The position numbers and the translations under genes are program-made. The notes under the pieces are model-generated. The model ran no database searches and was not told the DNA's origin. It saw nothing but the letters and a program-made list of their open reading frames with translations. From the NCBI GenBank assembly GCA_044506885.1, contig JBIQKC010000002.1, forward strand, positions 62,001 through 126,000: a DNA stretch of 64,000 nt. The letters are read 5' to 3'. The DNA comes from Croceibacterium_A sp044506885 (lineage in GTDB: Bacteria > Pseudomonadota > Alphaproteobacteria > Sphingomonadales > Sphingomonadaceae). The number at the start of each line of letters is the position of its first letter. Position 1 is the stretch's first letter. Below, one piece after another: positions 1-7,640 of the stretch.

Positions 1-205
1 CGGCAAGCGCGTCGGGGCCTTCGATCTCGGCATGGCTTTCGTCGGGGCGGAAGCCGGCGGCGATGGCCACTTCGGACGGCGCGGTTTCGGGGACGCGGCG
101 GATGTCGCACTCGTGCCCCGCCTCGCGCACGCCCTCGGCCACCGCCTCGGCCATCTGCGCCACGTGGCCGTAGGAGGAATAGTAGAGCACGATGATGCGG
201 GCCAT
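1..205 (-). CDS. wrbA: WrbA-like NAD(P)H:quinone oxidoreductase, N-terminal part (cut by window edge)
   Basis: Only the first 68 residues lie in the window; the gene continues past base 1. The protein starts MARIIVLYYSSYGHVAQMAE, a flavodoxin-like first strand with the FMN phosphate-binding loop (YYSSYGH), followed by a RRVPETAP segment typical of WrbA. WrbA proteins are soluble FMN enzymes that reduce quinones by two electrons using NAD(P)H and so limit redox cycling. The ATG at 203-205 begins this conserved core directly. The family call is solid. The exact paralogue cannot be decided from a third of the protein. Confidence 0.85.
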   Translation of the reverse strand, partial: MARIIVLYYSSYGHVAQMAEAVAEGVREAGHECDIRRVPETAPSEVAIAAGFRPDESHAEIEGPDALA

Positions 206-246
206 GACCTGTCCTTTCGCGTGAGAATGCTGTTCGGGCGAAAGTC

Positions 247-1353
247 CTAGAGCAGCGTCAGCAGGTGCGCCAGTTCCGCCTTGCCGCGCGTTTCGGTCTT
301 GGCGAGGATTGCCTTTACGTGGCTGCGCACCGTTGAAAGGCGGCGGCCGGTGCGGTGGGCGATCGCCTCGTCGGGCAGGCCCAGCCGCAGCAGCGCGGCG
401 ACCTGACATTCCGCCGGGGTGAGCCCGAACAGGTCGGCCAGTTCAGCCGCGCCATCGCGGATCCCGGTATCGACGGGGTCGATCACCTGGACGATCGCGG
501 CGGGGCGGAACATCTCGAACGGGCTGGGCGGGCGCGGCAGCGGCGATACGCGCATGAACCGGCGTCCCCCCACATCCCCCGCCCCCGACATGCGCAGGAC
601 GTGCATCGCGCCGCCCACGGCCCCGCTCTCGACCGCCGCGAGCGCCCCGCGCAGCAGCGCGCCGAACCGGCGGTCGGCGGCGGCGTCGGTCAGTTCCAGC
701 CGCCCGCCCTTGAGCGCGATCCCGTCGCCCTGCGTCAGCAGCGCGGCGGCCGCCTCGCTGGTCGCGCAGACCCGGCCCGCGCCGTCGATCAGGAACAGCG
801 CCTCGGTGCGGCTGGCGAGGTCTGGCGGGCGCGCGGCGATCCGCATCGCCCGCTCCATGTGCTCGAACAGCATCAGGAACAGCCGCTGTTCCTCGTCCGT
901 CTGCACCGGCTGGTCGGCCGGCGTGTTGATCGAGACGGCGAAAGTGAGGCCGTCCATCGGCGCGGTGTAGCGCACCAGGCATCCGCCCGAGCCGAGCGTA
1001 TCGCGCAGCCAGCGCGAGAACGGGTGCGCCGCATAGTCGCGCCCGCCGGCCACCATCGGGAGCGAGACGAGCCCCGCGCGCGGGTTGGCGAGCGCATAGC
1101 TCAGCGTCGGATCGGCGCGGTTCTGGAACGCGAAGTAGTCCTTCATCCCGTCCATGAACCGGCCGTCCATGGGGCCGTGGATCTCGCCCTTGCTCAGCCG
1201 GTTGTCCTGCGTGTCCACCACGGACACCATGGCGAACCGCCCGCCGGTGCGCGCCAGCACGCCGTCGAGCGCCTCGCGCCACGCGGGCGCGCCGATCACC
1301 GCGCTGTCGTAGATGCGGCCGATCAGGCGCGAGACGCCTTCGTCGAGGCTCAT
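247..1353 (-). CDS. LuxR-family transcriptional regulator
   Basis: The protein has 368 aa. The last ~59 residues (about 310-368) form a LuxR/GerE helix-turn-helix: LTPAECQVAALLRLG followed by the recognition helix around RRLSTVRSHVKAILAKT. The rest resembles the long uncharacterised N-terminal regions of sphingomonad LuxR proteins, with no clear autoinducer domain and no receiver aspartate. I chose the ATG at 1351-1353 because the open frame continues upstream only through Arg-rich, low-complexity codons. It is transcribed towards the WrbA-like gene, 41 bases away. The DNA-binding role is clear; the signal and targets are unknown. Confidence 0.85.
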   Translation of the reverse strand: MSLDEGVSRLIGRIYDSAVIGAPAWREALDGVLARTGGRFAMVSVVDTQDNRLSKGEIHGPMDGRFMDGMKDYFAFQNRADPTLSYALANPRAGLVSLPMVAGGRDYAAHPFSRWLRDTLGSGGCLVRYTAPMDGLTFAVSINTPADQPVQTDEEQRLFLMLFEHMERAMRIAARPPDLASRTEALFLIDGAGRVCATSEAAAALLTQGDGIALKGGRLELTDAAADRRFGALLRGALAAVESGAVGGAMHVLRMSGAGDVGGRRFMRVSPLPRPPSPFEMFRPAAIVQVIDPVDTGIRDGAAELADLFGLTPAECQVAALLRLGLPDEAIAHRTGRRLSTVRSHVKAILAKTETRGKAELAHLLTLL

Positions 1354-1540
1354 GGCCCCGGCCTCGCCGCAGTCCCGCCTTGCGCGCCGCGCGCGCCGCC
1401 GTGCTCCCGACCCATCGCGCCTTGCCCCCCAGGTTGCGCCGCCTGTCCGTCCAACGGAGCGCGAAAGGTAAACCGGGCGCGGCCCCACGCGCAACCGCGA
1501 AGCGCCGCGCTTGTCCCGGAACGGCACGGACGCCCGAATT

Positions 1541-1585
1541 ATTCGCCTATCTCCCCAGTATTGGGGACGCGGCGATCAGGCGAAT
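1541..1585. repeat. nested inverted repeat upstream of the PEP-CTERM gene
   Basis: ATTCGCCT (1541-1548) is matched by AGGCGAAT (1578-1585). Inside them, CCCCA (1553-1557) faces TGGGG (1562-1566). The structure sits 54 bases before the start codon at 1639, between two divergent genes. It could be an operator or a hairpin in the leader. No protein family can be assigned from the sequence alone. Confidence 0.4.
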
Positions 1586-1638
1586 CGGTCACAAACGCCG
1601 CGTTAACCATTTGTGGGCTTTCGACGGGGGATTTGACC

Positions 1639-2493
1639 ATGAAACACCTGACCGTACTTGGCTCAGCGCTGGCGTTGTCCGTTATTGCCGCCGCACCTGC
1701 GGGAGCGGTGGAATGCGATCCAACAAACGGGGATTGCTATGGGGTTTGGGCTACGAGTGGCCTCAGCGGGTATCATGGCAGCGAAGGTGGCGGGAACGTG
1801 ACCAGCGCTTCCTTCAGCTACGATGCGTCTGCCGACTGGGCGAATACCTATGGTTACGCCTCTGGAGATCTGGCGACTGGCGCGATGCATGCGTACGCAA
1901 CGTCGTCCTATTGGGCAGGGAGCGTCAGCGTACAACTCTACGAACGTTTCGGCTTCGATTTGCCGGACGGAGTTACCAGCCTGGAAGTGCCTGTAACATG
2001 GACCATCGAGGGGACGACTAACTTCATCACGGGTTTTCCCAACGGATTCTGGGCGTATTTCGGGATCTCCGGATGGGATATGATGGGCAGCAGCGACCAC
2101 GATACGGTCGAGTTCAACGATTTCCATTTCTATTCCGATTCGCCCAATCCACCCGCGATATGGGAAAACGGAATTCATAGTTACACATTCACCGACATGC
2201 TGACGATCAGCGAAGATTGGCTCTATCAACTCGACACGTATATTTCTCTCGGATTCAACGGCGGTGGGACGCTCGACTACGGCAACACCTCGTTCTTCAA
2301 CATCGAGCTTCCGGAAGACGTCAAGCTGCTCTCCTCGTCAAACGTGCTGCTCTCGACGCCTTACCAGCCGGCCACCGGTGCTGTTCCCGAACCCGCGACC
2401 TGGGCAATGATGATCCTCGGTTTTGGCGCGGTGGGCGGTGTGATGCGCTCGCGGCGGCGCGCGGTGGCTGGCGGGGCGCTTGCCGGGGCCTAG
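1639..2493 (+). CDS. PEPxxWA-CTERM sorting-domain exported protein
   Basis: The protein has 284 aa. It begins with a signal peptide of about 23 residues (MKHLTVLGSALALSVIAA, cleavage near AGA-VE). It ends with a PEP-CTERM tail from residue 249: VPEPATWAMMILGFGAVGG, then an Arg cluster. In the PEP-CTERM system the tail is processed by an exosortase and the protein reaches the cell surface or extracellular matrix. The body is rich in Gly, Ser, Tyr and Trp and matches no enzyme I recognise. The open frame runs far upstream, but the ATG at 1639 is the only start giving a signal peptide. Base composition here is less GC-rich than in neighbouring genes. No exosortase gene is in the window. Confidence 0.88.
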   Translation: MKHLTVLGSALALSVIAAAPAGAVECDPTNGDCYGVWATSGLSGYHGSEGGGNVTSASFSYDASADWANTYGYASGDLATGAMHAYATSSYWAGSVSVQLYERFGFDLPDGVTSLEVPVTWTIEGTTNFITGFPNGFWAYFGISGWDMMGSSDHDTVEFNDFHFYSDSPNPPAIWENGIHSYTFTDMLTISEDWLYQLDTYISLGFNGGGTLDYGNTSFFNIELPEDVKLLSSSNVLLSTPYQPATGAVPEPATWAMMILGFGAVGGVMRSRRRAVAGGALAGA

Positions 2494-2560
2494 GTTCCGG
2501 CCGAGCCCGCAGTATCAGCCGTCCTGTTATTGCCGGTTCTTCTTCGATGCTCACCCCCTT

Positions 2561-2643
2561 CGTCATCCCCGCGAAAGCGGGGACCCAGTGGGCTCTTGTG
2601 CGCGCGCAACTGCGACTGGGTTCCCGCTTTCGCGGGAATGACG
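2561..2643. repeat. REP pair 1 (28-bp palindromic repeats, inverted)
   Basis: Two 28-bp copies face each other at 2561-2588 and 2616-2643, separated by 27 bases. Each contains the palindrome CCCCGCGAAAGCGGGG or its one-base variant, and the outer ends read CGTCAT. The same element occurs as inverted pairs at 26405-26563, 43371-43751 and 47807-47893. It lies 67 bases after the PEP-CTERM stop codon. Confidence 0.9.
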
Positions 2644-2685
2644 AGAGGGTAGGGAAGTGGGAAGTTAGGATCGCGCACTTTCCCC

Positions 2686-2714
2686 TTGACATAACGAACC
2701 ATATCGGTTATAAG
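2686..2714 (+). promoter_or_regulatory. near-consensus sigma-70 promoter with an internal dyad
   Basis: TTGACA (2686-2691) is a perfect -35 box. A 17-base spacer leads to TATAAG (2709-2714), one mismatch from the -10 consensus, which predicts a start near base 2721. ATAAC (2691-2695) and GTTAT (2707-2711) form an inverted repeat inside the spacer, as in TetR- or MarR-type operators. No protein gene follows on this strand; the next gene is convergent and ends at 3208. Confidence 0.65.
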
Positions 2715-2720
2715 CTATGC

Positions 2721-3064
2721 GTCAGCCATAGGTTGGCAACGCGACGGGTGCGGGCGTGAACGCGTCATGCCTTTGCTCCCGCACATGGAAGGCCGGCGCT
2801 CCTCGAAAGGGGCTGGCGCCCCTTTCAGGATGAGAGGACAGGCGCGGCGGACCTCAACGCCGCATCCCCTGACCCGGTAAGGCGGCCACTTGCGAGCCCT
2901 GCCCGCCAACCGCCTCTCACCGCAGGGCCGAGCAGGAGGTCCCGACGCAGGCCCCTCCCGCCGTTCGCACAGATCGCACGCAAGGCAACCCTGTGACGCC
3001 CAGGGCAAGCGCCGGCCCCGCCGTCCGCGCTCCACGGCTCAAACGTCCGGGCTCGCCGCCGGAT
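2721..3064 (+). ncRNA. candidate structured non-coding RNA or orphan leader
   Basis: This is the stretch downstream of the 2686-2714 promoter and it has no convincing reading frame. Hairpins are visible: GTGCGGG (2748-2754) with CCCGCAC (2778-2784); GAAAGGGGC (2805-2813) with GCCCCTTTC (2818-2826) around a 4-base loop; GCGGCG (2844-2849) with CGCCGC (2858-2863). I do not recognise tmRNA, RNase P, SRP, 6S or a common riboswitch. The 3' end is a guess because no T-tailed terminator is seen. A 37-codon frame at 2767 has no ribosome-binding site and I do not call it. Confidence 0.33.
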
Positions 3065-3083
3065 AATTCCACACGCCCTATAT

Positions 3084-3105
3084 CCTCCCCCGCAAGCGGG
3101 GGAGG
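3084..3105. repeat. short perfect palindrome, CCTCCCCCGC type
   Basis: CCTCCCCCGC and GCGGGGGAGG pair around two bases. A nearly identical copy occurs at 10502-10523, and looser relatives follow other genes in the window. It lies between the candidate RNA and the convergent MFS gene and could stop either transcript, though no T-run follows. I see nothing else in 3106-3207 apart from a partial, similar palindrome. Confidence 0.6.
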
Positions 3106-3207
3106 ATCATCCGTGCCCCGTCGCTTCGGCAGCGCTCCAGTTCTCCCTTTCTGCAAGCGGGAGAGGGAACACGTCTTCCTGACCCGATTTTTACCCGGCC
3201 TTTGGCT

Positions 3208-4524
3208 TCAATCCCCCCGCGCCTCGGCGGCCTCGATTGCGCGGGCGTAGGGCTTGAGCGAGAGCCAGGCGAGCAGCAGGCCCACCGGGGCAGAGACGAT
3301 TGCCAGGGCGACCATCGAATATTCGATGCCGCTTTCGCCGAACACGTTGTCGTTGAGGCTGCCGACGATCAGCGGGCCGAGGCCGTAGCCGATGACGTTG
3401 AACAGCGCGATGTAGATCGCAGTGGTCGTGCCGCGCATCCGGCCCGGCGTGATCGACTGGATGGCCGCGTTGGCCGGGCCCGAGCCGAGCGAGCCGAGAA
3501 ACAGCGAAGCGCCGACGAGGGCGAAGGCGAGCCACGCCTGATCCACCAGCGGGAAGGCGATGGCGACCGGGATGAGGGGGATGGTCACGAGGTAGACCAT
3601 GCGCATGTTGGCGTCCTTGCGGCCCGCGGCATACATCCGCTCCGCCAGCCAGCCGCCGAGGATCAGGCCGATCGGCGAGACGATCAGCGCCATGATCCCC
3701 AGGATCGGCCCCGGCTCCCCCGGCGCGTAGGCGAACTTGCGCTCGAAGAACACCGGCGACCACACGGTCACCCCGAAGCTCAGCATCCCCTTGATGCCGT
3801 TGGCGAGGAACATCGGCGCGAACGCGGCCTTGTTGGCCCACAGGTAGCCGACCGTCGCCAGGAAGCTCGGCGCGCTCGCGCCCGAGGCGGCGCGGCGCGG
3901 CGGCTCGGGGACGGTGGCGACGAACAGCAGCGCCCACAGCACGCCCGGCAGGCCGACGATGACGAAAGTCATCTGCCACGGCTTCAGTTCGCCCACCACG
4001 GGGAAAGTCTGCGGCCCGATTCCGCTGAGCCACACGATCAGCCAGCCGCCCACCAGCAGCGCCATGCCGCTCCCGGCGACCTGGCCGATGCCGATCACCG
4101 AGATCGCCTTGGCCAGCTTCTCGCGCGGGAAGATGTCGCTGGTCATCGAATAGGTGCCCGGCGCGTTGCAGCTTTCGCCCACGCCCACCAGCATGCGCGC
4201 CAGCAGCAGCTGGCCGAAATTGCGCGCGAGGCCGCAGGCGATGGTCATCACGCTCCAGAAGGCGATCGCGCTGGCGACGATCCATTTGCGCGGCCCCCGG
4301 TCGATGAAGCGCGCCATGGGGATGCCGGCGAGGACGTAGAACAGCACGAAGGCGAAGCCGATCAGCAGGCTGATCTGGGTGTCGGAAAGGCCGAAGTCCG
4401 CCTTGATCGGGGTGATGAGCAGGGTCATCAACTGCCGGTCGAGGTAGTTGAACATCAGCGCGACCATGAAGATGAAGATCGCCCACCAGCTCCGCGCCGG
4501 CGACAGGGCTCTCGCTGCCGTCAT
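3208..4524 (-). CDS. MFS transporter
   Basis: The protein has 438 aa with about twelve hydrophobic segments, normal for a major facilitator. The first helix is followed by FNYLDRQLMTLLITPIKADF, and the loop DRGPRKW after helix 2 is the signature-A region. The NYLDR start resembles MFS proteins often annotated as spinster-type or aromatic/hexuronate permeases in sphingomonads. The substrate is unknown. It is divergent from the exported-protein gene at 4671 and may belong with the IclR, SDR and SnoaL-like genes beyond it, suggesting uptake of an organic acid or aromatic compound. That link is inference. Confidence 0.9.
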   Translation of the reverse strand: MTAARALSPARSWWAIFIFMVALMFNYLDRQLMTLLITPIKADFGLSDTQISLLIGFAFVLFYVLAGIPMARFIDRGPRKWIVASAIAFWSVMTIACGLARNFGQLLLARMLVGVGESCNAPGTYSMTSDIFPREKLAKAISVIGIGQVAGSGMALLVGGWLIVWLSGIGPQTFPVVGELKPWQMTFVIVGLPGVLWALLFVATVPEPPRRAASGASAPSFLATVGYLWANKAAFAPMFLANGIKGMLSFGVTVWSPVFFERKFAYAPGEPGPILGIMALIVSPIGLILGGWLAERMYAAGRKDANMRMVYLVTIPLIPVAIAFPLVDQAWLAFALVGASLFLGSLGSGPANAAIQSITPGRMRGTTTAIYIALFNVIGYGLGPLIVGSLNDNVFGESGIEYSMVALAIVSAPVGLLLAWLSLKPYARAIEAAEARGD

Positions 4525-4670
4525 GGATGTTCTCTCCCTCTCCCGTTTGCCGGGTTAGGCCCGAAAGCGCCCGCGCGCACAACCCTTTCCCGCTGCGGAA
4601 TCGTTGGCAAACAAACCGTTTGGCGCGGCCGGCGTTCGCGTTACACTGCGCGGACAAGGGAGAGAGGCCC

Positions 4671-5747
4671 ATGACCACCCAGCGATTTTCGCTGCTCGCC
4701 GCCGCGTGTCTGGCGGTGGCGGCGCCCGCCATGGCGCAACAGCCGGTGGGAACGCCGCCGCCGGCGGACGCCGGATGGAGCGTTCCGACAACCGAATGGG
4801 GCGATCCGGACTTGCGCGGCATGTACCCGCTCGATGTCGGCCGCACGCCGATGCAGCGCCGGCCCGAACACGGCGACCGGCTGCTGATGAACGACGAGGA
4901 ATACGCGGAAGCCGTCGACGCCGCGGCCGATGTCGAGGCGGGGGCGGACAGGGAGGACGCCAACAACCAGCTCGGCGCGGGCAACTGGTTCGAATGGGGC
5001 AGGACGCTGCGCCAGACGGCGCTGATCGTCGAGCCGGCCGAAACCGGCCGCATCCCGCCGCTGACCGAGGAGGGCAAGCGGCTCCAGAAGGCGATGCGCA
5101 GCAGCTGGAACGGCGAGGTGTTCGAACGGATCGGGGATTTCAATTCGCTCGACCGCTGCATCACGCGCGGAATGCCGGCGACGATGGTGCCGTTTCCGTA
5201 CAACAACGGCGTGCGCATCTTCCAGGCGCCGGGCTGGGTCGTCATCAATCACGAGATGATCCGCGAGCAGCGCTTCATCCCGCTCGACGGCCGGCCGCAG
5301 ATCGACGGCGGGATGACAACCTGGCTCGGCAGTTCGCGCGGCCGCTGGGAAGGCAATGCGCTGGTGGTCGAGACGACCAACTTCAACGGCCTGTCGCCGA
5401 TGGTGATCGTCGGCCCCAGCAACGGGACCTCGGGCATTCCGACCAGCCCGTCGATGAAGATCGTCGAGCGGTTCACCCCCTACGGCCCCGGCAAGCTCTA
5501 TTACGAGGCGTGGGTGGAGGATCCGGCGGTGCTGACCGGCCCGTTCAAGATCGCCTATCCGTGGAATCGCGACGACAGCTATCTGCCGTTCGAATACGCC
5601 TGCCATGAAGGCAATACGCTGGTCATCGCCAACATCCGCTCGACCAGCCCGCGCTATGCCGAATGGCGCGAGCGGAATTTCCGGATCACGCCCGAAGGCA
5701 CGCCCGAGCAGGTGCGGCGCGAGGACGATGGGGAGAGCGGCGGGTAG
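4671..5747 (+). CDS. exported protein of unknown function
   Basis: The protein has 358 aa. A signal peptide of about 22 residues ends AMA-QQ. The mature part contains RGRWEGNALVVETTNFNG and a later HEGNTLVIANI segment; these recur in a large family of unstudied periplasmic proteins in sphingomonads and Acidobacteria. No catalytic motif is evident. The ATG at 4671 follows a GGGAGAGA ribosome-binding site. It lies between a divergent MFS gene and a convergent IclR gene. A role with the neighbouring catabolic-type genes is possible but not shown. Confidence 0.8.
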   Translation: MTTQRFSLLAAACLAVAAPAMAQQPVGTPPPADAGWSVPTTEWGDPDLRGMYPLDVGRTPMQRRPEHGDRLLMNDEEYAEAVDAAADVEAGADREDANNQLGAGNWFEWGRTLRQTALIVEPAETGRIPPLTEEGKRLQKAMRSSWNGEVFERIGDFNSLDRCITRGMPATMVPFPYNNGVRIFQAPGWVVINHEMIREQRFIPLDGRPQIDGGMTTWLGSSRGRWEGNALVVETTNFNGLSPMVIVGPSNGTSGIPTSPSMKIVERFTPYGPGKLYYEAWVEDPAVLTGPFKIAYPWNRDDSYLPFEYACHEGNTLVIANIRSTSPRYAEWRERNFRITPEGTPEQVRREDDGESGG

Positions 5748-5753
5748 CCCTGC

Positions 5754-5775
5754 GCCTCTCCCCAGGGGAAGAGGC
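5754..5775. terminator. possible bidirectional terminator hairpin
   Basis: GCCTCTCCCC faces GGGGAAGAGGC with one bulged position. It lies in the 47-base gap between two convergent genes. There is no clear T-run on either side, so intrinsic termination is uncertain. Confidence 0.4.
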
Positions 5776-5794
5776 CGGGAAACATGCGCCAGCC

Positions 5795-6688
5795 TCAGCG
5801 ATACGTGGCCGCGTGCAGATAGCGATGCTTGAGGCCCTGGAAGCTCGAAGGGGCGATGTCCGCGCCCGAGCTTTCGATCCGCGCGTGGAGCGCGTCGGTG
5901 ATCCGCCGCGCCGTTTCGAGGAGCTTGGGATAGTAGAGTTCGATCGCGCGCTTTTCGGTCATCGCGACGCTGATCCAGGTCAGCCCGAGCGAGGCGATCA
6001 CCCGGTCGTTGCTCATCACCGGGACCGCGAGCGTCGAGGAGCGCGGTTCGATCGTCCGGTCGCGCAAGGCGTAACCCTGCTCGCGGATCGTCTTGAGCAG
6101 GTTCGAGAACTCGCGCCGATCGTGCGCCCCGCGATCCTCCTCGTTGCCGCTCTGGCGGATGATCTCGAGAATGATCTTGCGTTCGTTGGCGGTGCAATGG
6201 GCGAGGTAGCAGCGGCCCAGCGCGCGCCTGGTCATGCTGAGGCGCATGTTGAGCGAGGAATGGAGCAGCGACAGCGAGGTATAGGGGATCGTGCTTGCCC
6301 GCACGATCATCGCATCGACGTCGAACAGTGCCAGCGCCAGCGGCCAGCCTTCGTTCTTCGTGAAGTCGACGAGGATCTCGTCGGCGACTTCGATGATGAG
6401 CGGTTCGTGATGGAAGCCGCAGCTCAGCGTCTTGACGTGGCTGAGCAACTGATAGGTGCCGTAGCTTGAGGATTGCGCGACCATGCCCTTTGCCGCCAGC
6501 GTCCGCAGCAGCCGGACGATCGAGGACTTGGGCAGCCCGGTTTCGCTGTGGAGGTTGTGAAGCGTCGAAATCGGCCGGCGGTTGAGCGCCTGGAGCAAGT
6601 CGATCGCGCGCTCCACCGCCCGAATCGAGCCTCGCTTGTCCTGCTCGGCCGCGGATATGGGCTCGCCAATCAATGCTTCCTCGAACAT
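5795..6688 (-). CDS. IclR-family transcriptional regulator
   Basis: The protein has 297 aa. A winged helix-turn-helix occupies about residues 18-80 (SIRAVERAIDLLQALN, then LPKSSIVRLLRTLAAKGMV). The C-terminal IclR effector domain follows, including the TRRALGRCYLAHC segment. The sequence is closest in feel to the MhpR-like branch, which controls aromatic catabolism. The ATG at 6686-6688 has a good ribosome-binding site (GGAGTGGAGAGGAA). It is divergent from the SDR gene at 6860, so it probably controls that gene and possibly the wider cluster. The effector is unknown. Confidence 0.93.
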   Translation of the reverse strand: MFEEALIGEPISAAEQDKRGSIRAVERAIDLLQALNRRPISTLHNLHSETGLPKSSIVRLLRTLAAKGMVAQSSSYGTYQLLSHVKTLSCGFHHEPLIIEVADEILVDFTKNEGWPLALALFDVDAMIVRASTIPYTSLSLLHSSLNMRLSMTRRALGRCYLAHCTANERKIILEIIRQSGNEEDRGAHDRREFSNLLKTIREQGYALRDRTIEPRSSTLAVPVMSNDRVIASLGLTWISVAMTEKRAIELYYPKLLETARRITDALHARIESSGADIAPSSFQGLKHRYLHAATYR

Positions 6689-6767
6689 CGTTCCTCTCCA
6701 CTCCTCTCGCGTTGGCTCCGAGCATCGTCGGATTGATTGCCTCATACACCATTTTCTGCGGCCAGTG

Positions 6768-6782
6768 TTCCGCGTAGCGAAA
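6768..6782. promoter_or_regulatory. candidate IclR operator between the divergent IclR and SDR genes
   Basis: TTCCGCGTAGCGAAA is an imperfect palindrome (TTCCGC against GCGAAA) in the 171-base divergent intergenic region. IclR-type regulators usually bind such dyads next to their own gene. This is pattern evidence only. Confidence 0.3.
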
Positions 6783-6859
6783 AGTATGCGCCAACCGATT
6801 GCCGTTGCGGCGGGGATGCAACACTTGCCCTGGCGGCAATCCGGGCAAGGGAGAACGCG

Positions 6860-7636
6860 ATGAGCGTGGACGGTCTGTTCGACATCAGGGGCAAGGTGGC
6901 GCTGGTCACCGGGGGCACGAGCGGGATCGGCCGGATGATCGCGCGCGGGTTCGTCGCTCGCGGAGTGAAGACCTACATTACCTCGCGCGATCGGGGCCGC
7001 GCCGACGCCGACGCGGCCGAGCTTTCCGAACTCGGCGAGTGCCACGGGCTGAGCGCCGACCTGGCGCGCGAGGACGGGCCCGAAGCGCTGGCGAAAGCAT
7101 TCGGCGAGCGCGAACGGACGCTCGACATCCTGGTCAACAACGCCGGGGCCAACGCGCGCGGGCGGATCGAGGATATGAGCGCCGCGGACTGGGACATGGT
7201 CATGGACGTGAACCTGCGCGCGGTGTTCTTCCTCATCCAGCAACTGCTGCCCAACCTGCGCGCTGCGGCGAGCGCGGATTCGCCGGCGCGGATCATCAAC
7301 ATCGGCTCGATCGGCGGGGCGCACATCCCGAACTGGGAGGCCTATCCCTATGGCGCGTCGAAAGCGGCGGTGCACCACCTGACCAGGGCGCTGGCCAAGC
7401 GGTTCGGGCCCGAGCACATCCTCGCCAATGCAATCGCGCCGGGGCCGTTCCATTCGCGGCTGACCGACACCACTTCGGACGCGGTCAAGAAGAGCGTCGC
7501 CACCTACATTCCCGCAGGCCGCCCCGGAACGCCCGAGGATGTCGAGGGTCTGTGCGTGTTCCTCGCCTCGCGCGCGGGCGCGTACGTCAACGGCTCGACG
7601 ATCGCGCTCGACGGCGGTTACCTCGCCGCGCTGTAG
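6860..7636 (+). CDS. short-chain dehydrogenase/reductase (SDR)
   Basis: The protein has 258 aa, a classical SDR. The cofactor loop TGGTSGIG is at residues 17-24, NNAG at 93-96, the catalytic Ser at about 150 and the YGASK motif at 164-168. An Arg after the second strand (TSRDRGR) suggests NADP(H) preference. It oxidises or reduces an alcohol or carbonyl; the substrate is not predictable. The ATG at 6860 follows GGGAGAAC. It is divergent from the IclR gene and ends four bases from the convergent SnoaL-like gene. Confidence 0.93.
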   Translation: MSVDGLFDIRGKVALVTGGTSGIGRMIARGFVARGVKTYITSRDRGRADADAAELSELGECHGLSADLAREDGPEALAKAFGERERTLDILVNNAGANARGRIEDMSAADWDMVMDVNLRAVFFLIQQLLPNLRAAASADSPARIINIGSIGGAHIPNWEAYPYGASKAAVHHLTRALAKRFGPEHILANAIAPGPFHSRLTDTTSDAVKKSVATYIPAGRPGTPEDVEGLCVFLASRAGAYVNGSTIALDGGYLAAL

Positions 7637-7640
7637 GCGT

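Noticed and set aside
355..1638. Long open frame running into the PEP-CTERM gene from upstream
   Set aside because: Opposite the LuxR gene, Arg/Pro-rich, and no signal peptide unless the start is at 1639.
2767..2880. 37-codon reading frame downstream of the strong promoter
   Set aside because: No ribosome-binding site, Arg/Pro-rich composition expected by chance in GC-rich DNA, and the hairpins run through it.
3191..5248. Very long minus-strand frame across the MFS and exported-protein genes
   Set aside because: Composition of a shadow frame; the two genes on either strand have clear family motifs.
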